This document shows positions 35,486 through 44,418 of a stretch of 64,000 bases of DNA, in pieces. The position numbers and the translations under genes were made by a program. Source of the stretch: Kribbella caucasensis (GTDB lineage: Bacteria > Actinomycetota > Actinomycetes > Propionibacteriales > Kribbellaceae); the NCBI RefSeq assembly GCF_004361855.1, contig NZ_SNWQ01000002.1:62001-126000 (forward strand), written 5' to 3'. Each line of letters opens with the position of its first letter. Within the stretch, counting starts at the first letter, position 1. The notes beneath the pieces are model-generated. The model was not told the DNA's origin. It made no database searches and was given only the letters and a program-made list of their open reading frames with translations.

Positions 35486-36120
35486 TCGCGGACGATTCGG
35501 TCCTGCTGCGGGAGGGGCTGGCCCGGTTGCTGGGCGAGGCGGGGATCGAGACGTGTGCACTGGCAGGTGACGCGGACGGTCTGGTGAAGGCGGTCGCCGA
35601 GCACCGGCCGGACGTGGCCGTAGTCGACATCCGGATGCCGCCGACCTACACGCACGAAGGCGCGCGGGCGGCGATCTCGTTGCGCGCGGACTACCCGTCG
35701 CTGGGGATCCTGCTGCTGTCGCAGTCCCTGGAGAGCCGGTACGCCGCGGAGCTGGCCCGCGCGGCACCGCAGGGCTTCGGGTACCTGCTGAAGGATCGCG
35801 TGGTCGACGTCGCCACCTTGGTCGATGCGGTCGAGCGGGTCGCTCAGGGTGGGACCATTCTCGATCCGGAGGTGATCGCGTATCTGCTCGGCCGGCGGAC
35901 CAATCGCGACCAGCTCGGCGTACTGAGCGATCGTGAGCGGGATGTGCTCGCACTGATGGCGCAGGGGCGCTCGAATGCGGCGATCTGCCGGCACCTGATG
36001 CTCACCGGCAAGACCGTGGAGAGCCACATCGGGAGCATCTTCACCAAGCTGCAGCTACCTGTGCAGGATGACGATCATCGGCGTGTCCTGGCTGTGCTCG
36101 CCTGGCTGCAGGACTCCTGA
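35473..36120 (+). CDS. LuxR/NarL family response regulator
   Basis: Response regulator of 215 residues paired with the overlapping kinase. The receiver domain begins MRVVIADDSVLLREGLARLL, with the phosphorylation site in VVDIRMPP and the conserved lysine in YLLKDRV. The C-terminal HTH reads LSDRERDVLALMAQGRSNAAICRHLMLTGKTVESHIGSIFTKL. It overlaps the kinase gene by 13 bases and the next gene by one (TGATG), so three genes form one coupled operon. Targets are unknown. Confidence 0.92.
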   Translation: MRVVIADDSVLLREGLARLLGEAGIETCALAGDADGLVKAVAEHRPDVAVVDIRMPPTYTHEGARAAISLRADYPSLGILLLSQSLESRYAAELARAAPQGFGYLLKDRVVDVATLVDAVERVAQGGTILDPEVIAYLLGRRTNRDQLGVLSDRERDVLALMAQGRSNAAICRHLMLTGKTVESHIGSIFTKLQLPVQDDDHRRVLAVLAWLQDS

Positions 36121-36689
36121 TGGCCGCATGGACGGTGATGAACTGCGACGAAATCGCCCGGACGATGTCGCCGATGATGTCGCCGTTCGTGCTCGACGTC
36201 CAGGGCACGCCGACGATCCTGGTGAAGCTCGCCGGGCTGTCCGCGCGCGAGGCCGGTGAGCTGGCGCGCGCGGTCGAGGCCGGAGACAGTCTGGCGGTCG
36301 CGGCGTACTTCACCTACCCGACGTACCCGGTGCTCGTGCTGGCGTTGTTCGTGTACGACTCGTACGACGATCCGCTGCGGTTCGAGGGGTACCGCGATAT
36401 CACCACCGCCGACGTCCAGGACTTCGTCATCGGCCTGGACCGGACCGGCGGCGAAGGAAAGGTGCGCCTGTACGACGAGTCGGCGGGGCTGCTGGCGGTC
36501 GGCCGGTTCGGGTTCCGGATGCCGCCGTTCGGCCGCACCAAGTTCCCGTACCGGAGCACCGCCCAGGATCTCAAGGGCCTCTGGCAACTATTCGGCTACT
36601 GCGCCGAGTGGTACCACCGGATCACACCCGGCAACCGCGATTTCAACACCGCCGTCGACATCCACCTCGCCACCGAGCCGCCCATCTGA
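36120..36689 (+). CDS. Hypothetical protein co-transcribed with a two-component system
   Basis: Protein of 189 residues that I do not recognise. It has no signal peptide or clear membrane helix; the middle is aromatic and aliphatic (YFTYPTYPVLVLALFVYDSYDDPLRFEGY), and the C-terminal half contains GEGKVRLYDESAGLLAVGRFGF and YHRITPGNRDFNTAVDIHLA. It looks like a soluble alpha/beta protein. Its ATG shares a base with the response regulator stop, so it is translationally coupled and may take part in or respond to the same pathway. An in-frame ATG at 36138 is an alternative start. Confidence 0.7.
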   Translation: MAAWTVMNCDEIARTMSPMMSPFVLDVQGTPTILVKLAGLSAREAGELARAVEAGDSLAVAAYFTYPTYPVLVLALFVYDSYDDPLRFEGYRDITTADVQDFVIGLDRTGGEGKVRLYDESAGLLAVGRFGFRMPPFGRTKFPYRSTAQDLKGLWQLFGYCAEWYHRITPGNRDFNTAVDIHLATEPPI

Positions 36690-36756
36690 AAGCCCCCCCG
36701 CACCGCTGCGCCTGGTAGCCAGCCTTCGAAGGTAGGCGGGTGGTCGGCCGTAGTTG

Positions 36757-37536
36757 TCAGGCCAGCCGGCTGAGCACCTCGTCGTGGAGCCGGCCGTTGG
36801 TGCCGACGGCGTTCGGCCCGTTGGGTCCCGGCTTGCCGTCGACGGAGGTGAACTTGCCGCCGGCCTCCTCGACGATGATGGCCAGCGCGGCCATGTCGTA
36901 CAGGTTGAGCTCGGGCTCGGCGGCGATGTCCACCGCGCCCTCGGCGACGAGCATGTAGGACCAGAAGTCGCCGTACGCGCGGGTCCGCCAGCAGGCCTCC
37001 ATCAGATCGGCCCACTGGTCCTTTTTGCCGATCTTCTCCCAGCCTTTGAGCGAGGAGTACGACAGCGAGGCGTCCTCCAGCTTCGCGACGTCGCTGACCC
37101 GGCAGGGCTGGGCGGACATCAGCGCGCGACCGGTCCACGCGCCATCGCCGTACGACGCCCACCAGCGGCGGCCGAGCGCCGGGGCGCTGACGACGCCGAC
37201 GACCACCTGGTCCTCGATCATCAGGCTGATCAGCGTCGCCCAGACCGGGACGCCGCGGATGTAGTTCTTGGTGCCGTCGATCGGGTCGACCACCCAGCGG
37301 CGGGCACCCCAGCCGGTGGTGCCCTGCTCCTCGCCGACGAACGCGTCCCGCGGCCGGGCCCGGGACAGGGTCCGGCGCATCACGTCCTCGACCTTGCGAT
37401 CGGACTCGCTCACCGGGGTCAGGTCCGGCTTGGTCGCCACGTGCAGATCGAGCGCCTTGTACCGGTCCATCGCGATGGAATCCGCGTCGTCGGCCAGGAT
37501 GTGCGCGAGCCGGAGGTCGTCCGTGTGCGAGGGCAT
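36757..37536 (-). CDS. hisN: Histidinol-phosphatase, inositol monophosphatase family
   Basis: Mg-dependent phosphatase of 259 residues. Metal-binding motifs are present: GEEQG, the signature WVVDPIDGTKNYIRGVPVWATLI, and YGDFWSYMLVAEGAVDIAAEP near the C-terminus. Actinobacteria use an IMPase-family enzyme (HisN) for the penultimate step of histidine synthesis, and the GTKNYIRG form with this length matches HisN better than general inositol phosphatases. The assignment is by resemblance, as no other his gene is here. The ATG at 37536 lies six bases after TAGCCT, suggesting a leaderless transcript. Confidence 0.88.
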   Translation of the reverse strand: MPSHTDDLRLAHILADDADSIAMDRYKALDLHVATKPDLTPVSESDRKVEDVMRRTLSRARPRDAFVGEEQGTTGWGARRWVVDPIDGTKNYIRGVPVWATLISLMIEDQVVVGVVSAPALGRRWWASYGDGAWTGRALMSAQPCRVSDVAKLEDASLSYSSLKGWEKIGKKDQWADLMEACWRTRAYGDFWSYMLVAEGAVDIAAEPELNLYDMAALAIIVEEAGGKFTSVDGKPGPNGPNAVGTNGRLHDEVLSRLA

Positions 37537-37542
37537 GGCCGA

Positions 37543-37548
37543 AGGCTA
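37543..37548 (-). promoter_or_regulatory. -10 element for leaderless hisN
   Basis: TAGCCT on the minus strand ends six bases before the ATG at 37536; no ribosome site is present. Confidence 0.5.
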
Positions 37549-37684
37549 CCCGCGCGGGGGCCGCCAGGCGCGCGGAGGTTCGGATAAGTTGCGGGAAGGT
37601 TGCGACGTGGATTGAACCATCGGTGGTCGTTGAACGTGCAGTTAGTGTCAGACCAATCGAGCTGGACCGACTGCGGGAGATGTC

Positions 37685-38179
37685 ATGTTCGAGCGCTTCG
37701 GAGACCTTCCTCTCCATGTTCTGGTCATTCACGCGGCCGTGGTGATCCTGCCGCTGGCCGCGCTCACCGCGATCGTGTTCGCGCTGCGGCCGAAGTGGCG
37801 CTGGCTGCTCCGCTGGCCGACCCTGCTGCTCGGCCTCGGCGGGCTGGTGATGGCGTACGTGGCGAAGGAGAGCGGCGAGGCGTTCGTTGCGGCGGTCCCG
37901 CAGTTGGAGCAGGCCGTCCGGGTGCACAAGGAGCGGGGGGACCTGCTGTTCTGGTTCGTGCTCGGCTTCGCGGTGCTGGTGGTGGCCGCGTTCCTGGTGC
38001 TTGCCGGGCCGTCCCAGCTGGCGAGCGGAAAGGGTGCCAAGACAACGAAGAGCAAGCCGCTCGAGTATGTGCTGAGTGCCGCGCTCGTGGTGGTCGGTGT
38101 CCTCGTCATCTTCCAGACCATCCGCACCGGCGACGCCGGCGCCAAGGCAGTCTGGGACGGCCTGCTGCCGGCTGAGTGA
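37685..38179 (+). CDS. DUF2231 membrane protein
   Basis: Four-helix membrane protein of 164 residues with the DUF2231 opening FGDLPLHVLVIHAAVVILPLAALTAI, a short basic loop (RPKWRWLLRW), the phrase AYVAKESGEAF, and two more helices before a charged loop (GKGAKTTKSK). The conserved histidines in the first helix may bind heme or metal in relatives, but function is unproven. The ATG at 37685 follows GGAGA. It is convergent with rsgA across a strong hairpin. Confidence 0.85.
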   Translation: MFERFGDLPLHVLVIHAAVVILPLAALTAIVFALRPKWRWLLRWPTLLLGLGGLVMAYVAKESGEAFVAAVPQLEQAVRVHKERGDLLFWFVLGFAVLVVAAFLVLAGPSQLASGKGAKTTKSKPLEYVLSAALVVVGVLVIFQTIRTGDAGAKAVWDGLLPAE

Positions 38180-38181
38180 CC

Positions 38182-38230
38182 CTTGCGTCCGAAGAAGGTT
38201 GCGCTATAGCGCCCGGTTTTCGGACGCAAG
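38182..38230. terminator. Bidirectional terminator-like hairpin
   Basis: CTTGCGTCCGAA / TTCGGACGCAAG forms a perfect 12-bp outer stem, and the loop holds the perfect palindrome GCGCTATAGCGC (38201-38212). It lies between the convergent DUF2231 and rsgA genes, six bases from the latter's stop. Confidence 0.75.
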
Positions 38231-38235
38231 CGTCG

Positions 38236-39258
38236 TCAGTCGCGGCCCTCGCGGCTCGCGAGGAGGCGGCGGAAGGAGTTCACCCGCTCGGCGTCGATCC
38301 GGCCGGCCGCGACCGCGTCGTCGAGGGCGCAGCCGGGCTCGTTCGAGCCGTGGGTGCAGCCGCGCGGGCAGTCGGCGACCTCGTCGGCCAGGTCGCCGAA
38401 GGCGTTGATCAGCTGATCCGGTTCCACGTGCGCCAGCCCGAACGACCGGATCCCAGGGGTGTCGACGATCCACCCGGCACCCGGCAACCGCAGTACAACC
38501 GTGTTGGTCGACGTATGCCGGCCGCGCCCGGTGACGTCGTTGACCACCCCGATCGCCCGGTCCGCGCCCGGAACCAGCCCGTTCACCAATGTCGACTTGC
38601 CGACGCCGGAGTGGCCGACCAGAACGCTGGTCCGGCCGCGGAGTTGTTCGAGCAACTCGGTGAGATCCCCGCCCTGGTGGGTGGCGACGGATTCCACCCC
38701 GAGCGGCCGGTACGTCGACAACAGCGGTTCGGGGTCGGCCAGATCGGTCTTGGTGAGGCACAGCAACGGGCGCATGCCCGCGTCGTACGCCGCCACCAGG
38801 AACCGGTCGATCAACCTGGTCCGGGGTTCGGGGTTCGCCACGGCGACGACGATGACCAGCTGGTCCGCGTTCGCCACCAACGGGCGCTCGACCGGGTCGT
38901 CGTCATCGGCCGAGCGGCGCAGCAGGGTCTTGCGGGGGAGCACCTCGACGATCCTGGCCAGCGTGCCGTCGGCGCCGCTCGCGTCGCCGTCCAGCTTGAC
39001 CAGGTCGCCGACGATGACGCCCTTCCGGCCGAGCTGGCGCGCCTTCATCGCGGTCACGATCCGGCCCTCGTCCACGTCCGCGGCGTCGTCCGCGGCGTTG
39101 TCAGCGGTGTTGTCCTCGAGCCAGGTGGTGTAGCGGCCGCGGTCCCGGGTGATCACGAACCCGATCACCGCGTCGTCGTACGTCGGCCGGTCCTTGGTCC
39201 GCGGCCGGGTCCGCCGTTTCGGGCGGTCGTACTTGGCTTCTTCGTCGTACCGCGACAT
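38236..39258 (-). CDS. rsgA: Ribosome small subunit-dependent GTPase A
   Basis: Circularly permuted GTPase of 340 residues that assists 30S subunit maturation. An OB-like N-terminal domain is followed by the GTPase motifs in permuted order: TKTD (G4), GHSGVGKSTLVN (G1), GRHTSTNT (G2) and DTPGIRSFG (G3). The C-terminal zinc site is visible as CPRGCTHGSNEPGC. The first 25 residues are unusually basic (KYDRPKRRTRPRTKDRP), which may aid rRNA binding. Its start overlaps the aroA stop (ATGA). An aroA-rsgA order is common in actinobacteria. Confidence 0.95.
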   Translation of the reverse strand: MSRYDEEAKYDRPKRRTRPRTKDRPTYDDAVIGFVITRDRGRYTTWLEDNTADNAADDAADVDEGRIVTAMKARQLGRKGVIVGDLVKLDGDASGADGTLARIVEVLPRKTLLRRSADDDDPVERPLVANADQLVIVVAVANPEPRTRLIDRFLVAAYDAGMRPLLCLTKTDLADPEPLLSTYRPLGVESVATHQGGDLTELLEQLRGRTSVLVGHSGVGKSTLVNGLVPGADRAIGVVNDVTGRGRHTSTNTVVLRLPGAGWIVDTPGIRSFGLAHVEPDQLINAFGDLADEVADCPRGCTHGSNEPGCALDDAVAAGRIDAERVNSFRRLLASREGRD

Positions 39259-40529
39259 CAGCCGGCCAGGACCGACCAGAGCTCGGGGAACTCCGGCATC
39301 GTCTTGGCCGTCGTCTCGATGTTCTCGATCGCGAGACCGTCCACCACCAGCCCGGCGACGGCGGCCGCGTGCGCCATCCGGTGGTCGTGGTACGTGCCGA
39401 AAAGCCCACCGTGCAAGGGTCTCGGCCGGATCTCCAGCCCGTCCGCGGTCTGCGTGACGTCGCCGCCGAGCGCGTTGAACTCCTGCTCGAGCGCGGCCAG
39501 CCGGTCGGTCTCGTGGTTGCGCAGATGCGCGATGCCCCGCAGGTACGACGGCCCTTCGGCGAGCGCCGCGACGGCGGTGATCACCGGAGTGAGCTCGCCG
39601 ACTTCGCTGAGATCCAGGTCGACCCCGGAGATGCGCTCTGTACCGCGGACGGTCAGCCCGTCGTCGCCGAGGGCCACGTCTGCGCCGAACTGGGCGAAGA
39701 TGTCGCGCAAGTGGTCGCCCGGCTGAGTGGTTGCCGTGGGCCACCCGGTCACGGTCACCGCGCCGCCGGTGACCACGGCAGCCGCGAGGAACGGGGCCGC
39801 GTTGGACAGGTCCGGCTCGATCGCGGAGTCCTTCGCCTGGATCGGGCCGGGGGCAACGATCCACCGGTTGGGCTCGCTGTCATCGACCTGGACGCCGCGC
39901 TCGCGCAGCATCCCGGCCGACATGTCGAGGTGCGGCTGGGACGGGACCGGCTTGCCGTCATGCCGGATGTCCACGCCCTCGTCGTACCGGGCGCCGGCGA
40001 GCAACAGGGCCGAGACGAACTGGCTCGAACCGGACGCGTCCAGGGTCACCTTGCCTCCGCGAACCGCGCCGGACCCGCTCACGGCGTACGGCATCCGGCC
40101 GGTGCCCTGGTCGTCGATCTGGACGCCGAGGGTGCGGAGGGCGCCGAGGATGACGTTCATCGGGCGCTCGCGGGCGTACGGGTCGCCGTCGAAGGAGATG
40201 ATGCCGTCGGCGAGCGCGGCGACCGGCGGGACGAACCGCATCACCGTGCCGGCCAGGCCGCAGTCGACGGCGGCCGGGCCCTTCAGCGAGCCCGGGGTGA
40301 CCGTGACCAGGCCGTCCCGCTCGGTGATTCCGACGCCGAGCGAGACGAGAGCGGCGCGCATCAGAGCGGTGTCACGGGCGGCGAGCAGGCCCGAGAGCGT
40401 GGAGGGACCGTCGGCGATGGCGGCGAGGATCAGCGCGCGGTTGCTGATCGACTTCGACCCGGGCACGGTGACGCGGCCGCTCACCGCTCCCGCCGGGCGC
40501 GGTGCCGGCCAACCCTCTGACGTCCCCAT
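39258..40529 (-). CDS. aroA: 3-phosphoshikimate 1-carboxyvinyltransferase (EPSP synthase)
   Basis: Shikimate pathway enzyme of 423 residues that joins PEP to shikimate 3-phosphate. Substrate-binding motifs are present: [18 protein letters not shown] near the N-terminus, the signature region [34 protein letters not shown], and [14 protein letters not shown] with [13 protein letters not shown] near the end. The active-site loop around LAGTVMRF differs from the LGNAGTAMRPL form of plant-like class I enzymes, as is usual in actinobacteria. The ATG at 40529 follows AAGGAG. It is coupled to rsgA. Confidence 0.95.
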   Translation of the reverse strand: MGTSEGWPAPRPAGAVSGRVTVPGSKSISNRALILAAIADGPSTLSGLLAARDTALMRAALVSLGVGITERDGLVTVTPGSLKGPAAVDCGLAGTVMRFVPPVAALADGIISFDGDPYARERPMNVILGALRTLGVQIDDQGTGRMPYAVSGSGAVRGGKVTLDASGSSQFVSALLLAGARYDEGVDIRHDGKPVPSQPHLDMSAGMLRERGVQVDDSEPNRWIVAPGPIQAKDSAIEPDLSNAAPFLAAAVVTGGAVTVTGWPTATTQPGDHLRDIFAQFGADVALGDDGLTVRGTERISGVDLDLSEVGELTPVITAVAALAEGPSYLRGIAHLRNHETDRLAALEQEFNALGGDVTQTADGLEIRPRPLHGGLFGTYHDHRMAHAAAVAGLVVDGLAIENIETTAKTMPEFPELWSVLAG

Positions 40530-40580
40530 CTCACTCCTTCAGCTCGTGGTCCTTCCGCTCATGAGCCTATCGGTCCGGGG

Positions 40581-41145
40581 CTATTTCGCGATCTTCCAGC
40601 CATCGGGGAGGTTCAGGGTGAGCGTTGTCCGGGTCTTGCCCAGCGTCCAGGTCGGCAGCGTCTTCGGGAAGGCGTAGTTGAAAGCCTGGACGCCCTCCTG
40701 CTCGACTTCTGGGCCGTCGCTCGAGGGGGTGTTGACCGCGGTGTGGAAGCTGGCGACCGGCATCAGGGTGGCAGTGTCCAGGTAGTAGACGACGTGCAGA
40801 CCGGCGGCGAGGCCGAAGGCGTTGGACCACGGCCATTTGACCGGATCCAGGCCCGCCTCCCGGAACGCCCACATGGGATCGCGGTGCCGTAGTACTCGCC
40901 GTCCCCGAGCTTCTTCGGCTTGAAGTCGACGACCTGCCGGACGTAGGTCTTGCCGTTCGCGGTCAGCAGCGTCGGCTGGGCACCAGGAAGGCGCCGGCGG
41001 AGATCACCAGTACGAGCAGGACCGCGCACACGACGATCAGTCCCGCCTTCCCCGACCGCTTGGGCGGCTGGGGAGGTTGCGGGGTTACCGGTTGCCAGGC
41101 TCGGCCGTCCCACCACCACTGGCCGTCGTCACTGTAAGTAGGCAC
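40581..41145 (-). pseudogene. Membrane-anchored DUF2510-like protein with two frameshifts
   Basis: Three consecutive frames add up to one plausible protein. Frame 1, from the ATG at 41145, gives a Trp-rich start (SDDGQWWWDGRAWQPV), a proline linker and one membrane helix. At about 40980 sense continues in another frame (QPTLLTANGKTYVRQVVDFKPKKLGDGEYYG), and at about 40875 in a third (MWAFREAGLDPVKWPWSNAFGLAAGLHVVYYLD, through to NLPDGWKIAK). Both breaks fall in CCC runs and each is repaired by one extra C, so they may be real mutations or base-calling losses. The intact form would be about 187 residues, cytoplasmic at the N-terminus with an extracytoplasmic domain. Confidence 0.65.
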
Positions 41146-41210
41146 ATCCTGAGATTATGGCTACTTCAGGCCAGGTGCCGTTGGATGTTGTCCTGATCGA
41201 AGTGTTCGGG

Positions 41211-41801
41211 TCAGCCGAGGTGCAGTTCGGCCCTGGCGGCGTGCGCGGCCAGCCTGGTCTCGCGCTTGGCGGCCTTGGCGAGCTGCTTGGTCTCCCGCTT
41301 GGCGAGCTTGGCGCCGCGCTTGGTCTCCCGCTTGGCCGCCTGTACGCCGTGGGTGGCGCGCCAGGCGAGACCGGGCTGACCCTCCGTGTCGACGGCGGCG
41401 AGCAGCAGTCCGCCGAGCAGACCCAGGTTCTTCATGAACTGGATCATCTGGGTGTTCCGGTCGAGCTTGTCCTTCTCCCGCCAGAACGGGTGCCCGGCCA
41501 CTGTGGTCGGCGCCAGCGAGACAGCGAGGACGGTCGCGCCGAGACGACGGCCCTTCCCGCTGGCGAGGGCAAGCCCGGCGAGCACCTGGGCCGCGCCGTT
41601 CAGCCGGACCAGATTCGCCGTGCTCTCCGGGATCCGGTCGCCGACCGGGGCCGGCGCCACCCTCTTGGCCAGCGGGACCAACCGATCCGCGATCGGCTGC
41701 GCCTTCGGCACCAGCGGCTCCGGGTTCCGGATCGAGTTGGCGCCCTGCACGATGAAAATAGCGGACAGCAACGGCCTGGCCAGTGCGCGCACGACAGTCA
41801 T
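41211..41801 (-). CDS. DoxX family membrane protein
   Basis: Membrane protein of 196 residues. The DoxX core is seen in RALARPLLSAIFIVQGANSIRNPE, then RLNGAAQVLAGLALASGKGRRLGATVLAVSL and MIQFMKNLGLLGGLLLAAVDTEG, giving four helices. The last 55 residues form a charged Lys/Arg/Ala/Glu helix with repeated (L)AKRETK units, probably cytoplasmic. In mycobacteria a DoxX protein works with SseA and SodA in oxidative stress; whether this one does is unknown. The ATG at 41801 follows AAGGAG. Confidence 0.87.
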   Translation of the reverse strand: MTVVRALARPLLSAIFIVQGANSIRNPEPLVPKAQPIADRLVPLAKRVAPAPVGDRIPESTANLVRLNGAAQVLAGLALASGKGRRLGATVLAVSLAPTTVAGHPFWREKDKLDRNTQMIQFMKNLGLLGGLLLAAVDTEGQPGLAWRATHGVQAAKRETKRGAKLAKRETKQLAKAAKRETRLAAHAARAELHLG

Positions 41802-41935
41802 GTCTCCTTCTTACCTCTTCCGGAAGCCAAACGGACACCTGGTACCCGTGTGTCCCCCGACGCAACCGTCAACGGATCAGATCGCGCAGCCGCACGACCC
41901 CGCCGCCGTCGGCGTCCGTGGCGTTCGGGTCGGGT

Positions 41936-42661
41936 TCAGATCGGGCAGCCGTCTGGGCCGCAGGTGTCGGCGTCCGCGGTGGCTGGGCCGGTGATGAGGG
42001 TGACGGGTTTGCGGTCGGCGTTCGCGCGGCGGAGTGCCTCGCGGAACACCTCGACCGGCTGGGCCCCGCTCACGCCGTACTTCTCGTCGATGACGAAGAA
42101 CGGCACCCCGTTCGCGCCGTACGCGAGTGCCTGCGCCTGGTCGGCCGCGACCTCAGCCGCGTGCGCCGTACCGGTGAGCACCTCGGCGACCCGGACCTCG
42201 GGCAGCCCGACCTCGACCGCGAGCCGGGTCAGCGTCGCGTGGTCGCCCATCGGCAGGCCGTCCGTGAAGTAGCCCTGGAGGTACCGCTCCTTGAGCCGGC
42301 CTTGCGTATCAGCAGGGACCTCGCCGGACTCGCCGAGCTCGCGCGCCAGGTGGAGGACGCGGTGCGCGTCGACCGTGTTCGCCGACTTGGCCCGGTCGAG
42401 CCGGAAGTCGAGCCCGAGTTCGGCCGCGATCGTGCTTACTCGCTCGTTCGCCTGCAGACCCGTCTCGCGCCCGCCGCCGAACTTCTCGCCCAGCCGGGTC
42501 GCCAGGTCACGCGGATCGTCGTTCGTGGCGGACGGGTCGAGCTGGAAGCTGTGCCAGACGATCTCCGCCGGGTCGCCGGACTCCGCCAGCGCCTCCTCGA
42601 GCCGCCGCTTCCCGATGTAGCACCACGGGCAGACCACATCGGACCAGATATCAATGCGCAT
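41936..42661 (-). CDS. DsbA family (FrnE-like) oxidoreductase
   Basis: Cytoplasmic thioredoxin-fold protein of 241 residues. The redox motif is in IDIWSDVVCPWCYIGKRRLE, and the FrnE-type insert contains HRVLHLARELG and ERYLQGYFTDG. The cis-proline region reads NGVPFFVIDEKYGVSGAQP. The final segment DADTCGPDGCPI carries a second cysteine pair, as in FrnE of Deinococcus. No signal peptide is present. Such proteins are disulfide isomerases or glutathione-S-transferase-like enzymes. The ATG at 42661 lacks an ideal ribosome site (GGGAGG is 11 bases away). Confidence 0.88.
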   Translation of the reverse strand: MRIDIWSDVVCPWCYIGKRRLEEALAESGDPAEIVWHSFQLDPSATNDDPRDLATRLGEKFGGGRETGLQANERVSTIAAELGLDFRLDRAKSANTVDAHRVLHLARELGESGEVPADTQGRLKERYLQGYFTDGLPMGDHATLTRLAVEVGLPEVRVAEVLTGTAHAAEVAADQAQALAYGANGVPFFVIDEKYGVSGAQPVEVFREALRRANADRKPVTLITGPATADADTCGPDGCPI

Positions 42662-43004
42662 GCCACCGGCAACCTCCCCACGCACCCGCCTATTCCCCGC
42701 GCCCGATGCGATCTCGCCCACAGCGGTCGCCGCGATTGCCGGCCGGGGCCGTACCTCCACCACTCACTAACCACCGAGTTTGCCCAATCCCCGAGCGTGC
42801 GCCCCGCCGCCAAACACGGATCCGGGGCGGTTACTGAGTGGTGCAGGTACGCCCTGGGCTGACGGCGCTAGGCCGCAGCGGCGAACCGGTGCGAGGAGTA
42901 GGTGCGCAGCGCTGCAGGTCCACGCTGGGGTCGACGGCGCTGGGCGCGGCGGCGTGCGGCGGGTGGGTGCGGGCGTGGTGCAGGTACGCGCTGGATGGAT
43001 GGTG
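42662..43004. other. Gene-free gap with three imperfect ~43-bp repeats
   Basis: No gene was found in this 343-base stretch. From 42841 to 43020 a degenerate unit of about 43 bp occurs three times (42841-42883, 42911-42954 and 42978-43020; spacing 70 and 67). The third copy runs over the stop codon and last codons of the M20 peptidase gene, so the outer two look like decayed duplicates of that gene's 3' end. Confidence 0.55.
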
Positions 43005-44357
43005 CTAGGCGCAGCGGCGTAGGGCGAGTAGGGCGTAGGTGCGGGCGCAGTGGAGGACTTCTGCTAGGGGGACGTGTTCGTCGGTTGCATGGGCGTAGCG
43101 GACGTCGCCGGGGCCGTACTGGATTGTGGGGATGCCCGCTGCGGCGTACTGGCGTAGGTCGGAGCCGTAGGGGCCGCCTTTCACTTCCGGCCGTACGGAT
43201 ACGCCGTTCGGCTGTGCGGCGGTGGTGGCGTCGGTGATTGCCTGGATGGTGTCGGGGAGGAGGGGGTCGCCGTCGGGTAGTAGGCCGGAGGCGAATATGC
43301 CGCCGGGCCAGGTGACCTTGACTGGGTGGTCGCGGAGCCAGTCGTCCTTCGCGGATGCCTTGGCGATCGCGTCCTCGAACACGGCGCGCGCCTCCTCGAC
43401 GGACTCGCCCAGGCGGACGCCGTACCGGCCCTCGGCGACGAGCAGGTCGGGGACGGTGCTGGCCCAGTCGCCGGCCCGGATCGTGCCGATTGACAAGGGA
43501 TTCGCCAGGTCGAGGTGCTGGAGCAGCGGATGCGGGTCGCGGTTGCGGTCGGCTTCGAGGGCGCGGAGGGCGGCGTGGATGGATTCGAACTTCTCGATCG
43601 CGCTGACGCCGCGGGTCCGGGTCGAGCCGTGCGTGGCGAGGCCGGGGATCTCCAGCCGGAACGTGAGTGAGCCCGAGTTCGCCGGGATCACGGTGCCGGC
43701 AGTCGGTTCGGCGATCAGGCAGGCTTCGCCGGTGTGGCCGCGTTTCAGGGTCGCGAACGTGCCGACGCCGCCGTCCTCCTCACCGACGACGGTGTGCACG
43801 GCCAGCGGTTTGCGGAGGCGGACGCCGGAGGCAACGATCGCGGCGGTCGCGCCGAGGATTGCCGCGATCCCGCCCTTCATGTCGCAGGTGCCCCGACCCC
43901 ACATGATCCCATCGCTCACCCGCGCCGAGAACGGATCGCCGTCCGGCCAGAGCGCGAGATCCCCCGGCGGCACCACATCCACATGCCCATTGAGAATCAG
44001 CCCCGCCTCATCCACCCCGCCGAGCCCGGTGCCCGCCGCCCCGCCCAGCGCTGCGCCCGCCGTGCTGCCCGCCGCGGGGGTGCTGGCGAGGGTGGCGACG
44101 ACGCCCCAGGCTTCTGGGCGGTCGACCTCCATGCCGGGGAAGTCCGGGTCCGCGGTGGTCGTCTGGAGGTCGATCTGCCAGTGGTCGACGGTGAGGCCCA
44201 GGTCGCGGAGCTTGCGGGCGCACCACGCCTGCGCCTCGTTCTCGCCCGCGGTCCCGTCCACACTCGGAATCCGCACCAGTTCCCGCAGCTCCTCGACGAT
44301 CCGCTCGTCGTCGACAGCCGCCAGAACCGCGCGCTCCACCTCACTCAGCATGCGCAC
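43005..44357 (-). CDS. M20 family metallopeptidase (ArgE/DapE-like)
   Basis: Zinc-dependent amidohydrolase/peptidase of 450 residues. Metal-binding and catalytic motifs are visible: LNGHVDVVPPGD (His and catalytic Asp), RGTCDMKGG, the general-base pair in VVGEEDGGVGT and LIAEPT, and YGPGDVRYAHATDEHVP near the end. A Gly/Ala-rich loop (GSTAGAALGGAAGTGLGG) interrupts the first catalytic lobe. Relatives remove acyl groups in arginine or lysine synthesis or act as dipeptidases, so the role is not determined. I chose the GTG at 44357, five bases after AAGGG; an in-frame ATG is at 44351. Confidence 0.87.
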   Translation of the reverse strand: MRMLSEVERAVLAAVDDERIVEELRELVRIPSVDGTAGENEAQAWCARKLRDLGLTVDHWQIDLQTTTADPDFPGMEVDRPEAWGVVATLASTPAAGSTAGAALGGAAGTGLGGVDEAGLILNGHVDVVPPGDLALWPDGDPFSARVSDGIMWGRGTCDMKGGIAAILGATAAIVASGVRLRKPLAVHTVVGEEDGGVGTFATLKRGHTGEACLIAEPTAGTVIPANSGSLTFRLEIPGLATHGSTRTRGVSAIEKFESIHAALRALEADRNRDPHPLLQHLDLANPLSIGTIRAGDWASTVPDLLVAEGRYGVRLGESVEEARAVFEDAIAKASAKDDWLRDHPVKVTWPGGIFASGLLPDGDPLLPDTIQAITDATTAAQPNGVSVRPEVKGGPYGSDLRQYAAAGIPTIQYGPGDVRYAHATDEHVPLAEVLHCARTYALLALRRCA

Positions 44358-44418
44358 ATCATCCCTTTCGTGCCTATCTGACGGTTCCGTGCGTGCTGCG
44401 CGGAGCTGTCAGACAGGC

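Noticed and set aside
33737..35953. 738-residue open frame opposite the sensor kinase and response regulator
   Set aside because: Its Arg/Pro-rich composition follows from codon bias on the opposite strand; both sense genes are well supported.
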